From a virus, in the IMG/VR virus record IMGVR_UViG_3300024289_000590, positions 1 through 31,686 of that record: DNA of 31,686 nucleotides; one strand, given 5' to 3'. Numbering within the stretch: the stretch's first letter is position 1; each line of letters starts with the position of its first letter. The position numbers and the translations under genes were made by a program. Below the pieces are notes generated by a model. That model saw nothing but the letters and a program-made list of their open reading frames with translations, was not told the DNA's origin and did not search any database. Positions 1 to 7,411 of the stretch are shown here, piece after piece.

Positions 1-774
1 GGCCTCGCGATAGAGACGAACGAAAATCCAACTGCGCCTCCCACACACATAACCATCCTCGGCGCTGACTTCGTCGCGGTGAATCTAACCTACACTCAAT
101 CTATCAGCGATCCTAATGCTTGGATTCCCGCTGGTTATAACCCTGCTACCGATCCGTACATACAGTACGATAACGGATATGGGATTTGGGTTCCTGGATT
201 TAATCAAGCACTGTATGTCAACACAGGACCGTTGAACACACCATATGAACAGTGGGACACCAACCCACCATTGGGCAGTATAGCACCTACAGGAACCTAT
301 GATTACTCAAATATCTATACCCACACCTGGGAGTTTAAAAACTATGGTATGCTGAGATTCCCCGGCGGTGGCTATCTAAATGTCAAGGCCATTCCGCCCG
401 CACACAGCTATGGTGCCGAGGGAGACCGCATTGGTATGATGGCCTTCGACGGTGATTACATCTATTACTGCGTACAGAACTTTGAAATGCTTAATGTGGT
501 AGGCACTACTGGCAGCAACCACGACCACTTTGATTTCGGCGTCAACTATGGTTTCAACAAAATCAACACTGACATCCTAGGGTGGACTTTGGTGGTTCCA
601 GGTCAGAGCGCATCAGTAACAGTGACAAATGTGGACCAAAACCTAAACAACGGAACACAAACAGGACTGAATTTTAGCAACAACGTAACTTTCACTTTAA
701 CCAACACCTTTACATTCGTCAGTCCGGGCGGTGATATCTGGAAGCGTGTGGCTTGGAGTAACGGCTCCTGGTAA
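1..774 (+). CDS. Tail-fibre-like virion structural protein, 5' partial
   Basis: The frame is open from the first base, so the gene begins outside the window; the GTG at 79 is an internal Val codon rather than a start. The visible 257 residues are rich in Asn, Gly, Thr, Tyr and Trp and almost free of Lys-rich helices, as expected for a beta-structured fibre. The segment GDRIGMMAFDGDYIYYC followed near the C-terminus by DIWKRVAWSNGSW resembles a C-terminal module I associate with T4-like marine phage fibre and baseplate proteins (GD..G.iA.D..YIY.C ... iWkR). It stands at the head of a run of structural-type genes. The exact role (fibre, adhesin or baseplate decoration) cannot be told; receptor contact is possible. 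Confidence 0.6.
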   Translation, partial: GLAIETNENPTAPPTHITILGADFVAVNLTYTQSISDPNAWIPAGYNPATDPYIQYDNGYGIWVPGFNQALYVNTGPLNTPYEQWDTNPPLGSIAPTGTYDYSNIYTHTWEFKNYGMLRFPGGGYLNVKAIPPAHSYGAEGDRIGMMAFDGDYIYYCVQNFEMLNVVGTTGSNHDHFDFGVNYGFNKINTDILGWTLVVPGQSASVTVTNVDQNLNNGTQTGLNFSNNVTFTLTNTFTFVSPGGDIWKRVAWSNGSW

Positions 775-797
775 ATATGTAAAAGAGAGCGCAAACT

Positions 798-1352
798 ATG
801 TCTATACAAACAATCAATATCGGTAATGTAGTCAATGATGGTCTAGGTGATGATCTACGCACTGCCTTCCAAAAAGTCAACTCTAACTTTACTGCATTAA
901 ACTCCGAGCTAGCGGTTACTGGCCTAAACATAGGAACTACTGGAGTAGGGTTGTTTAAGCAAAAAAATGGATCTAATCTAGAGTTTAAAAATATAGTAGC
1001 TGGAAGAAAAGTATCATTAGATGATACACTAACTTCTGTAGTAATCAACAACGATGCCGACGCTGCTCTGACAAGGATCGAAACTAACTCAGGTTATGTA
1101 CAGGCCACTGATGGAAACAACGGTCGTATCACACTACAAGGCGGTGATGATGTTGATGTCACTTCTCTAGGTACTGTTATTACGGTCAACACCATACTAC
1201 CTGTTACAAAGATCATGACTACGTTTGATTTCGGTCCTATAGGTTCTTCATTCCAGTACACTGAACAGTTAGCATTAGCGTTTACAAACATCGACTTTGG
1301 TACTATAACTAACCCATCCTCTGTAAGTCTAGACCTTGGTTCGATCCAATAA
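798..1352 (+). CDS. Virion structural protein with NDGxGDxLRxAFxKVNxNF N-terminus
   Basis: A protein of 184 residues. The N-terminal 35 residues carry INIGNVVNDGLGDDLRTAF then QKVNSNF, a short helical motif common at the N-terminus of fibre and baseplate proteins of T4-like marine phages. The rest is Thr/Val/Asn-rich, with regular beta-strand spacing and few charged residues. The start ATG follows a weak purine-rich stretch at 782-790. It lies 24 bases after a fibre-like gene and 9 bases before a large Ig-like tail protein, which supports a tail or baseplate role. A divergent version of the same N-terminal motif occurs in the gene at 3956. The exact virion position is unknown. Confidence 0.6.
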   Translation: MSIQTINIGNVVNDGLGDDLRTAFQKVNSNFTALNSELAVTGLNIGTTGVGLFKQKNGSNLEFKNIVAGRKVSLDDTLTSVVINNDADAALTRIETNSGYVQATDGNNGRITLQGGDDVDVTSLGTVITVNTILPVTKIMTTFDFGPIGSSFQYTEQLALAFTNIDFGTITNPSSVSLDLGSIQ

Positions 1353-1361
1353 GGAGTAGGC

Positions 1362-3959
1362 ATGGCATTAACTTGGGCCACACCGGCAGGAAGTTTAGGA
1401 CTACTAACAGAAAGGATAACCATCAGTATTCCTTTGCTAGCTTCTTCTACGACTTCTAATCCTGTAACCTTTAGTCTTATTTCTGGAAAACTTCCCAGAG
1501 GTCTTAGATTAAAAAATAATCTCATAGTAGGTAGTCCTTCTGAAGTTAACAAGTTAGCGATCAGTAGATTTGTTATACGTGCTTCTGACGGGGTAGACCT
1601 TGAAGATAGAACATTCAGTTTAAGCATTGACGGATCAGATGTACCGTCATGGGTAACCAAAGAAGGATTCTTAAATGTAGGTCCCGATAATGCTTACTTT
1701 ATTTTAGATAATGCTAAAGTAGATTTTCAACTCGAAGTAACTGACCCAGATACTATAGCTGGTGATGTGTTGAAATATTATCTCGTGCCTACAGGCGGTT
1801 CTCTGCCTCCCGGCCTATCTCTAAGTGAAGATGGACGTATATTTGGATTCACTGATCCAGTATTTTCTGTAGAATACAATGCGTTAACTTCGGGAGCATA
1901 CGACACATATCCCTATGACAATATTCCTTTAGATTTTAGCGATGCTAAGTCAAGAGGCTACGATTCTTATCTCTACGACGATACTATCTACGATTATAGT
2001 CTTGTTAGCAGAGATCCTAAGAAACTAAGTAGAATCTATACCTTTGCTATTGCAGTCACTGATGGTATCAATACTGTTACCAGAGTTTTCAAGATATATG
2101 TAGTATCCGAAGAGTTCTTAAAAGCAGACAACACACTCCTACAGGTTGACACTAATCTTTTCCAAGCTAGCTCAGACGGACGTAGATTTCCTATATGGAT
2201 CACTGAAAGCTATCTGGGACGACATAGAGCCAACAACTACCTTACTATATTTTTAGAAGTATATCACCCTAGTTCATTAAACGGTTATATCAGTTACTTC
2301 CTAAAAACTAATCCAGGAACTTATAAATCTAAGTACACTGACGAATATTATTATTTCGGACGATGGGAAATATCAGGCAATATGCCACGTTTTCCTTTAG
2401 CAGAAAAACAACTTAATAGACTCACACAAGCAGGCGATTGGGATGTTATAACTCCCGAAACAGCATCCGACCTGCCGCCAGGGCTTGAACTAGATCAGAT
2501 CACTGGTGAGATAGCTGGCCGCATTCCGTACCAGGCAAGAGTGACAAGAAACTTCAAGTTCACTATTGACGCGGTAAGTTTTGATGATAACCCTTATACA
2601 ACCGATTACACGTTGAGAGGAGACTGGTCATCAACAACTATATATCAGGTCGGCGATGCAGTTAGATACGATAATACTATCTATATCTGTATTAAAATCT
2701 GTAAAAATATATTACCTATCGATACTACCTATTGGTATAGCACAGTTTCAGATACTGAAAAAACCTTTACCATAGATATCATCGGAGAGATAGAAAGTGG
2801 TATCTCTTGGATTAGCGGATCTGATCTAGGATCTATCAAACCCAATCAACCAAGTACTAAATCAGTAGAAGCCAAGAGTTTACTCTATGGCGGAAGTGTG
2901 ATCTACGAACTGGTCAATGGCAACTTGCCTCCAGGACTCAGTTTTACCAGCAATGGTAATATTATTGGAAAGGTCAAACAGTTTGCTGATGTAAACTCTC
3001 CCGGATTAACAAGATTTTTTGATCTAAACGGTAGTACTCGAGAGTTTAATATAACATTTGATGGTGAAACTACCAGCTTTGATAAAAAGTATACCTTTAC
3101 AGTTAAGGCCAGAGATTCTGTAAACTTTACTGAAAGCTTCAAGGACTTTAGCATTACTGTAGTTGCTGAAACTACTAAAACTTTTGCCAACCTCTATGTA
3201 AAAGCCTTCCAGAGCAAAAACAAGAGATTAGAATGGTTTAACTTTATTACCGATGCTAACATATTCCGAGCAGACGATCTTTATAGATACGGTGACGTTA
3301 ACTTCAGTGTTCAGACTGAGCTAAAGATGCTAGTCTTTGCAGGAATAGAAAGCACTGAAGCTATAAAATATGTCCAGGCTATGAGCAGGAATCACTATAA
3401 TAAGAGATTAAAGTTTGGTGATTTAAAATATGCCAAAGCTAAAGATCCGTTAACACAGAACACCGTCTACGAAGTAGTATACGTAGAAATAAAAGATGAC
3501 CTAGAAAAGAACGGTAAAAGTATCAGTCAAACTGTGCAGCTACCAGACAAGATCAATAGCAAAGTGTTGATAAGCTACGATTCTATAAAAATAGACAGTG
3601 ATATTCCCTTAGTCAGTGATGCAGATCATCAAAGAATATTTCCTAACAGCATAAAAAATATGAGGAAAAGGATATCCACTGTAGGCGAAAGAGATCGCGA
3701 GTTCCTGCCTTTATGGATGAGAAGCATACAAGACGAACAGAACTATGAGCCCGGATATATCAAAGCATTAGTGTTATGCTATGCAAAACCAGACAAAGCT
3801 CAATACATCATTTCTAGAATCAAAGCCAAAATCCGCGATGAAAACTTCGATTTCAAAGTATTTGACTTCGTAGCAGATCGCTACATCATAGATATTATCG
3901 ACGGAACTATAGAGGATAAATATCTAGCATTTCCGCAACGTGGAGAAAAATTACCGTGA
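1362..3959 (+). CDS. Large tail/baseplate protein with Ig-like (He_PIG-type) repeats
   Basis: A protein of 865 residues with ribosome site AAGGAG seven bases before ATG. At least four copies of an L-P-(P/R)-G-L signature followed by a G-x-I-x-G turn occur near residues 45, 148, 371 and 523. This is the hallmark of putative-Ig (He_PIG, cadherin-like) domains. Between repeats are Tyr/Asp-rich strands; around residues 423-455 there is a W-x-x-x-x-x-Y-x-x-G-D-x-V-x-Y segment resembling carbohydrate-binding type modules. The C-terminal 250 residues are more charged and lack the repeats, so they may be the virion attachment domain. Likely a fibre-like or baseplate wedge-associated protein that contacts surface glycans; the function is inferred from fold signatures and position. 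Confidence 0.65.
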   Translation: MALTWATPAGSLGLLTERITISIPLLASSTTSNPVTFSLISGKLPRGLRLKNNLIVGSPSEVNKLAISRFVIRASDGVDLEDRTFSLSIDGSDVPSWVTKEGFLNVGPDNAYFILDNAKVDFQLEVTDPDTIAGDVLKYYLVPTGGSLPPGLSLSEDGRIFGFTDPVFSVEYNALTSGAYDTYPYDNIPLDFSDAKSRGYDSYLYDDTIYDYSLVSRDPKKLSRIYTFAIAVTDGINTVTRVFKIYVVSEEFLKADNTLLQVDTNLFQASSDGRRFPIWITESYLGRHRANNYLTIFLEVYHPSSLNGYISYFLKTNPGTYKSKYTDEYYYFGRWEISGNMPRFPLAEKQLNRLTQAGDWDVITPETASDLPPGLELDQITGEIAGRIPYQARVTRNFKFTIDAVSFDDNPYTTDYTLRGDWSSTTIYQVGDAVRYDNTIYICIKICKNILPIDTTYWYSTVSDTEKTFTIDIIGEIESGISWISGSDLGSIKPNQPSTKSVEAKSLLYGGSVIYELVNGNLPPGLSFTSNGNIIGKVKQFADVNSPGLTRFFDLNGSTREFNITFDGETTSFDKKYTFTVKARDSVNFTESFKDFSITVVAETTKTFANLYVKAFQSKNKRLEWFNFITDANIFRADDLYRYGDVNFSVQTELKMLVFAGIESTEAIKYVQAMSRNHYNKRLKFGDLKYAKAKDPLTQNTVYEVVYVEIKDDLEKNGKSISQTVQLPDKINSKVLISYDSIKIDSDIPLVSDADHQRIFPNSIKNMRKRISTVGERDREFLPLWMRSIQDEQNYEPGYIKALVLCYAKPDKAQYIISRIKAKIRDENFDFKVFDFVADRYIIDIIDGTIEDKYLAFPQRGEKLP
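3915..3922 (+). promoter_or_regulatory. Candidate T4-type late promoter (GATAAATA)
   Basis: The octamer differs from the T4 late promoter box TATAAATA at one base and lies 33 bases upstream of the GTG start of the structural gene at 3956. It is inside the end of the preceding coding region (codons for Asp-Lys-Tyr), so chance is possible, but the same octamer precedes five other gene starts in this window. Confidence 0.45.
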
Positions 3960-4582
3960 CGAGCAATATAAACTATCTAACAATAAACGAAAACTATCCT
4001 GTAGCAGGGCAGGATAATGATACACAGACTTTTAGAGATAACTTTTCTAGTATCAAAACAAACTTCCAGGCCGCAGCCAGCGAAATAACAGCACTACAAA
4101 GCAAGTCTGTTTTAAACTCTGCACTAGGAGGCACAACGCCAGCAACGAACGATCTAGGGTTTTCCTACATCACTAAAGCTATGTTGCAGAATAATAGAAA
4201 TGTTGTTTGGGATTTTAGTAACCCTCTAACAGCTACACCCCAATCGATCGATTACATCCAAGGAAACTATCAGGTTATTAGACTCGGCGCGGATATTACT
4301 TTTACCTTTAGCTCGTTTCCAGGTGACCCAGGACTATCCGATACCGCCGGTGGTATGGGCAAAGTTACCTTAGAACTCTACAGCGATGGATCGGCAAGGA
4401 CAGCTACATTCCAAACTTCAGGAATAGCAGTTATTAAGGCCAATGGGTTTCCTCTTTCTAAGATCGGAAACAGCCAACAGCCAGTCGCTCTACCAACATC
4501 TACATCTACAGCAACTATCGTAGAAATTTGGCGTAGGAGAGAGTCCGAGTTCTTCATGAGATACGTGGGCCAATTCAGTTAA
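3956..4582 (+). CDS. Virion structural protein, tail-associated
   Basis: A protein of 208 residues that starts with GTG in a GTGA overlap with the stop of the large Ig-like protein, so translation is probably coupled. The N-terminus reads NENYPVAGQDNDTQTFRDNF followed by SSIKTNF, a diverged form of the N-terminal motif seen in the gene at 798 (D-x-x-R-x-x-F-x-x-x-x-x-N-F). The middle is Thr/Ser/Gly-rich, and the C-terminus ends in a charged IVEIWRRRESEFFMRYVGQF segment typical of a beta-structured phage protein. It closes the structural block. Likely a short fibre or baseplate component. Confidence 0.55.
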   Translation: MTSNINYLTINENYPVAGQDNDTQTFRDNFSSIKTNFQAAASEITALQSKSVLNSALGGTTPATNDLGFSYITKAMLQNNRNVVWDFSNPLTATPQSIDYIQGNYQVIRLGADITFTFSSFPGDPGLSDTAGGMGKVTLELYSDGSARTATFQTSGIAVIKANGFPLSKIGNSQQPVALPTSTSTATIVEIWRRRESEFFMRYVGQFS

Positions 4583-4812
4583 TGTTCCATCCTCTTTCAA
4601 AAGATCTTTCAGAGCTCAAAGATCAAGAAATCGAAGACAAGGTCATAGAGCTCAATAAAAAATACTATGCTGCGGCACGGTTAGGTAAACTTGAACTCTT
4701 GACACAGATCGCTACTTTTGTTACAATATATAAAGATGAGCTCGCTCTTAGATATGCACGTAACAAACAACAACTTGATGGCGATTTGGATCAACTGATC
4801 AATGTGGACTGA
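4582..4812 (+). CDS. Conserved small helical phage protein, function unknown
   Basis: A protein of 76 residues that starts at a TAATG junction with the preceding gene. It is highly charged and predicted helical: HPLSKDLSELKDQEIEDKV then a second helix with IYKDELALRYARNKQQLD. I associate this HPLS-DLS-LKD-EIE pattern with small conserved unknowns of T4-like cyanophages, but I cannot name a function. No membrane segment or cysteine is present. A near-perfect sigma70-type promoter lies inside it at 4699-4727, so the gene may mark the border between the late structural block and the following early-type block. It overlaps the next gene by 11 bases. Confidence 0.6.
   Translation: MFHPLSKDLSELKDQEIEDKVIELNKKYYAAARLGKLELLTQIATFVTIYKDELALRYARNKQQLDGDLDQLINVD
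4699..4727 (+). promoter_or_regulatory. Sigma70-type promoter, TTGACA-N17-TACAAT
   Basis: The -35 box TTGACA (4699-4704) and -10 box TACAAT (4722-4727) match the consensus at 11 of 12 positions with the optimal 17-base spacer. Transcription would start near 4734, inside the small gene and 68 bases upstream of the DnaE-like gene. Such a host-type promoter fits early phage transcription. Because it lies within coding sequence it could be coincidental, but three more promoters of equal quality with the same spacing occur in this window. Confidence 0.7.
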
Positions 4813-5269
4813 AAATAACACCCAAGAACAACTTATCAAAGGAATCATGAAATATGGTCCAGATATTCTGGAACATTGCTATTGCTCCGATGATCTGAAT
4901 CAATACCTTTCTCGTCTACAATCCGAGTATCTAGATTATCCAATCCCTCCAAAAACTATAGACACAGGTCATTGGTTTATACCCAAAGACTATTGTCCAA
5001 ATCTAGTGGAAATGTTGTATGGAATGTGTGAAACCGAAGAACAGCGGAATAGAGTAAGCCAAGAACTAGAACTGTTTATCAAGAACGGAATGTATGATAT
5101 ACTTCATGTCATAAAATATATAGTAGATACTTTAAGAGAAAACAACATTGTTTGGGGTGTAGGACGAGGTAGTTCCGTGGCCAGTTATGTACTCTATTTG
5201 ATAGGGATACATAAGATAGATAGTATTAAATACAACTTACCAATAGAAGAGTTCTTTAAGGGGGTATAA
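4802..5269 (+). CDS. Stand-alone fragment homologous to DNA polymerase III alpha (DnaE)
   Basis: A protein of 155 residues. Residues about 98-152 match the start of the palm/NTP-binding region of bacterial Pol III alpha: a helix ending in an NNIVWGVGRGSSVASYVLY segment, then IGIHKIDSIKYNLPIEEFFK. The cellular counterpart reads G-I-x-V-G-P-G-R-G-S-A-A-G-S-L-V-A-Y, LGITxIDPLxYxLLFERFL. The ORF stops just before the PDxDxD segment that carries the catalytic aspartates, so it cannot polymerise by itself. The N-terminal half has no PHP metal motifs that I can see. Frame, length and neighbours look intact, so this appears to be a conserved small protein, not a recent pseudogene. It might bind nucleotide or interact with the host replisome; this is inference. 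Confidence 0.7.
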   Translation: MWTENNTQEQLIKGIMKYGPDILEHCYCSDDLNQYLSRLQSEYLDYPIPPKTIDTGHWFIPKDYCPNLVEMLYGMCETEEQRNRVSQELELFIKNGMYDILHVIKYIVDTLRENNIVWGVGRGSSVASYVLYLIGIHKIDSIKYNLPIEEFFKGV

Positions 5270-5371
5270 ATGTCTAAACGAAGAAGTCCAAAAAGTGTTG
5301 CAAGCAGAAATGCAAAAAGAATTCTTGCGGGTCGCAAGACTCCAAAAACAAATCTCAAAAGGAGAAAATAA
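5270..5371 (+). CDS. Very basic 33-residue peptide
   Basis: A short frame from ATG 5270 to TAA 5369-5371, one base after the DnaE-like stop region and sharing an A with the ATG of the next gene (TAATG). An AAGGGGG-type ribosome site lies at 5258-5264. The product starts MSKRRSPKSVASRNAKR and is almost half Lys/Arg with no acidic residue at all, so it should bind nucleic acid or another polyanion. The perfect fit between two neighbours and the ribosome site support a real gene. Function unknown. Confidence 0.6.
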   Translation: MSKRRSPKSVASRNAKRILAGRKTPKTNLKRRK

Positions 5372-5595
5372 TGGGTAAAACTTATACCAGTATCAGAGGT
5401 TCAGAAATCGACATGGAGAAACTATCTCTCCAGAACGAAACTGTACCTGCTGTAGGAAATGCCAAGGTTAATGCTCGAGGCGATGAACTAGGACCCGGGG
5501 GCAAAGTTGTACGCACCCGCGAACAGGTTCTACAGGATTATTATGCCAATAATCAAAAATCTGTAGACGAGAAATCTATTAGCAGAAGGGCCTAA
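5371..5595 (+). CDS. Conserved small phage protein, function unknown
   Basis: A protein of 74 residues with ribosome site AGGAG at 5360-5364, starting in a TAATG junction with the small basic gene. The sequence is hydrophilic, with DELGPGGKVVRTREQVLQDYY as the most distinctive stretch and no membrane segment. I have seen this type of protein (…ARGDELGPGGKVV…) associated with T4-like marine phages near the gp31-like gene, but no function is known to me. It may be a partner of the adjacent co-chaperonin or a minor head protein; nothing in the sequence decides. Confidence 0.55.
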   Translation: MGKTYTSIRGSEIDMEKLSLQNETVPAVGNAKVNARGDELGPGGKVVRTREQVLQDYYANNQKSVDEKSISRRA

Positions 5596-5596
5596 T

Positions 5597-5998
5597 ATGA
5601 GTGGCGCATTCGGCGTTAAGAACATAAAAGTACGTCCATTACCAAAAGACATATTAGTCATTAATATGGATATGGGAGAGATGAAAACCGCAGGTGGTCT
5701 TATCATCCAAAGTGATGACGGTAAGGCACACGGTGTTAAACCTCGTTGGGCTCAGGTCTACAAGAAAGGCGATAAGGTCGACCTTGATGTAGAAGTGGGA
5801 CAATGGATTCTTATCGAGCACGGTCGATGGACTCGAAAGATTAAGATCGATGACGGCGAGGGTGTTAAAGAGTTTCAGAAAGTTGAAGTTGACAGCATCA
5901 TCGCTGTTGCCAACGAACGTCCAAATGATTTTTATATCGGACAAGAGTTTGGACACGGATCCACTGCGACTATACGTCCAGAAGACTTTATTAGGTAA
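5597..5998 (+). CDS. GroES-like co-chaperonin, gp31-type head assembly cochaperone
   Basis: A protein of 133 residues. The N-terminal 95 residues follow the GroES fold: IKVRPLPKDILV (first strand), a mobile-loop region around GEMKTAGGLIIQSDDGKAHG, then W-A-Q-V-Y-K-K-G-D-K, VGQWILIEHGRWT and DSIIAV. In T4, gp31 replaces host GroES so that GroEL can fold the major capsid protein gp23; an equivalent role is likely. It is longer than host GroES (about 97) because of a C-terminal extension of about 25 residues ending TIRPEDFIR. The hydrophobic tripeptide LII in the mobile loop would contact GroEL. It lies in the early-type block before small unknowns. Confidence 0.8.
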   Translation: MSGAFGVKNIKVRPLPKDILVINMDMGEMKTAGGLIIQSDDGKAHGVKPRWAQVYKKGDKVDLDVEVGQWILIEHGRWTRKIKIDDGEGVKEFQKVEVDSIIAVANERPNDFYIGQEFGHGSTATIRPEDFIR

Positions 5999-6237
5999 TG
6001 GGTTTCAAAAAATCTTGGGATGTAGCTGACATATCTAGTCAGTTACATTCTCTCGCAAGAGAATGCGCCAGTCCATATAATGATGGTTTTGCCGCTTTTG
6101 AATGTAAAAAAGAACTCTATCTAATCAAGCACATAGTAGACCAAGCACTCAATGATGCTCCAGATTTTGGACAACAAGAGCAGACTTGGTTGACAGAACA
6201 AGAAAAAAAGCGTATAATAAAGATACTAAAATCATAA
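5998..6237 (+). CDS. Small conserved helical protein, function unknown
   Basis: A protein of 79 residues beginning at a TAATG junction with the GroES-like gene. It is predicted all-helical and acidic to neutral, with two cysteines (ARECASPYND and FECKKELY) and a C-terminal helix EQEKKRIIKILKS. No known motif is visible. It probably forms an operon with the GroES-like gene. A perfect sigma70 consensus promoter for the downstream operon is embedded in its last 50 bases. Confidence 0.6.
   Translation: MGFKKSWDVADISSQLHSLARECASPYNDGFAAFECKKELYLIKHIVDQALNDAPDFGQQEQTWLTEQEKKRIIKILKS
6190..6218 (+). promoter_or_regulatory. Perfect-consensus sigma70 promoter
   Basis: TTGACA (6190-6195), a spacer of exactly 17 bases, and TATAAT (6213-6218) match the bacterial sigma70 consensus at all 12 positions. 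The expected start is near 6225, about 28 bases upstream of the nucleotide-sugar dehydrogenase start. It would drive the coupled five-gene operon 6253-9526 directly by host RNA polymerase, consistent with immediate-early expression. Confidence 0.85.
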
Positions 6238-6252
6238 TAGAAAGGTTTGATT

Positions 6253-7047
6253 TTGCGTATCGGTATCATAGGTTTTGGACATGTTGGTGGTGCCATTACA
6301 TGGGCACACCGCAGTCAAGACCTCATTATTAGAGATCCAAAACTAGAAAATAGCGCCAGCATGGACCAGTTTAATACCTGCGATGCGGTCTATGTCTGTG
6401 TGCCTACACCTAGCACTGATGATGGTCACTGTGACTCGACTATTCTAGAACAGACTCTCAAAGAACTATTGTTTGTTACTATCAACAAACAAATCCCTAT
6501 CATTTGTAAATCTACTGCTCCGCCTAGTGTATACGAAAAGTTGTGGAAACAATATCCTAATATCGTACACTGCCCAGAGTTTATTACTGCGGCTGATGCA
6601 AACACTGACTACCAAAATAGCGACTACTTTGTATTAGGTGGCGGTAAGGCATGGTGCGAGCAAGCACGTGAGATTATACGAACAGGTGTTCCGTTAGTTC
6701 ATGAAAAGTTTTTGATCACAGATATCAAGACCGCTGCCATGTATAAGTACATGATGAATACATATTTGGCTACCAAGGTAACTTTTATGAACGAGTTTTA
6801 TAAGTTATCTCAAGCATCTGATATCGATTTTAATCAACTCAAAGAGTTGACAATCTGGGATGACCGAATAGGTCGTACACACCTAGATGTTCCTGGGCCC
6901 GACGGTGAGTTTGGCTGGGGAGGAATGTGCTTTCCTAAAGACATAGCTGCCATACAAGAAGAAGCTATTGATCTAGGTGTAGACATGGAACTACTCGGCA
7001 GAGTAGAAGATATCAATAAAAAACATAGGAAAATAACCAATGACTAA
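6253..7047 (+). CDS. UDP-glucose/GDP-mannose dehydrogenase-family protein, short form
   Basis: An NAD-dependent nucleotide-sugar dehydrogenase family member. RIGIIGFGHVGG at the N-terminus is the Rossmann GxGxxG loop; PEFITAADA (family pattern PEFLxEGxA) and KYMMNTYLATKVTFMNE fit the central helix; GWGGMCFPKD carries the catalytic cysteine (about residue 226). The protein is only 264 residues against about 390-450 for cellular enzymes, because the C-terminal UDP-binding domain is absent. Start choice: TTG at 6253 has an AAAGG site seven bases upstream, whereas TTG at 6247 is too close to it. It is the first gene of the operon driven by the perfect promoter and overlaps the next gene by eight bases. 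It may make a uronic-acid sugar for surface or DNA glycosylation, or the substrate may have changed. Confidence 0.8.
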   Translation: MRIGIIGFGHVGGAITWAHRSQDLIIRDPKLENSASMDQFNTCDAVYVCVPTPSTDDGHCDSTILEQTLKELLFVTINKQIPIICKSTAPPSVYEKLWKQYPNIVHCPEFITAADANTDYQNSDYFVLGGGKAWCEQAREIIRTGVPLVHEKFLITDIKTAAMYKYMMNTYLATKVTFMNEFYKLSQASDIDFNQLKELTIWDDRIGRTHLDVPGPDGEFGWGGMCFPKDIAAIQEEAIDLGVDMELLGRVEDINKKHRKITND

Positions 7048-7411
7048 TCCATTTCGTGATCAAGAAAAGTTTATGCGGGCCTGTGATCAGACTGTAGATA
7101 CCTGGAACGTTGATCAGTTCAATCTTTACGTTAAGCTCATAGAAGAAGAATGGAAAGAGCTTAATGTCGCGATCGATAATGTTGATAAAGTAGAAGTAGC
7201 AGATGCGCTAGTTGACATTCTAGTCGTTACTATCGGCGCTCTACACAGCATGGGCGCCGATGCAGAAGGTGCTTGGAAAGAAGTCATGCGTACTAACTTT
7301 GCTAAGATCGATTCTGAAACTGGTAAAGTACGCAAGCGTGAGGACGGCAAAGTACTTAAACCTCTGGGCTGGACTCCTCCCGATCTCAAACCTTTTGTAA
7401 AGACGTCATGA
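7040..7411 (+). CDS. MazG/HisE-like all-alpha NTP pyrophosphohydrolase
   Basis: A protein of 123 residues. The helix LIEEEWKELNVAI gives the E-x-x-x-E metal-binding motif and KVEVADALVDILVVTIGA gives the second E-x-x-D motif of the all-alpha NTP-PPase superfamily. AWKEVMRTNFAKIDSETGKV then a GW-x-PPDL ending match the phosphoribosyl-ATP-pyrophosphohydrolase-like branch that is frequent in T4-like phages. Such enzymes hydrolyse (d)NTPs to NMP and pyrophosphate. In phages they are proposed to adjust nucleotide or alarmone pools, but the substrate here is not known. The ATG overlaps the preceding gene and the stop overlaps the following ATG (ATGA). Confidence 0.8.
   Translation: MTNPFRDQEKFMRACDQTVDTWNVDQFNLYVKLIEEEWKELNVAIDNVDKVEVADALVDILVVTIGALHSMGADAEGAWKEVMRTNFAKIDSETGKVRKREDGKVLKPLGWTPPDLKPFVKTS

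Noticed and set aside
6847-6852. Isolated TTGACA box (similar ones at 2146, 5889, 7212, 12898, 19211 and 26788)
   Set aside because: None has a TATAAT-like hexamer at 16 to 18 bases, so they were taken as chance matches in coding sequence.
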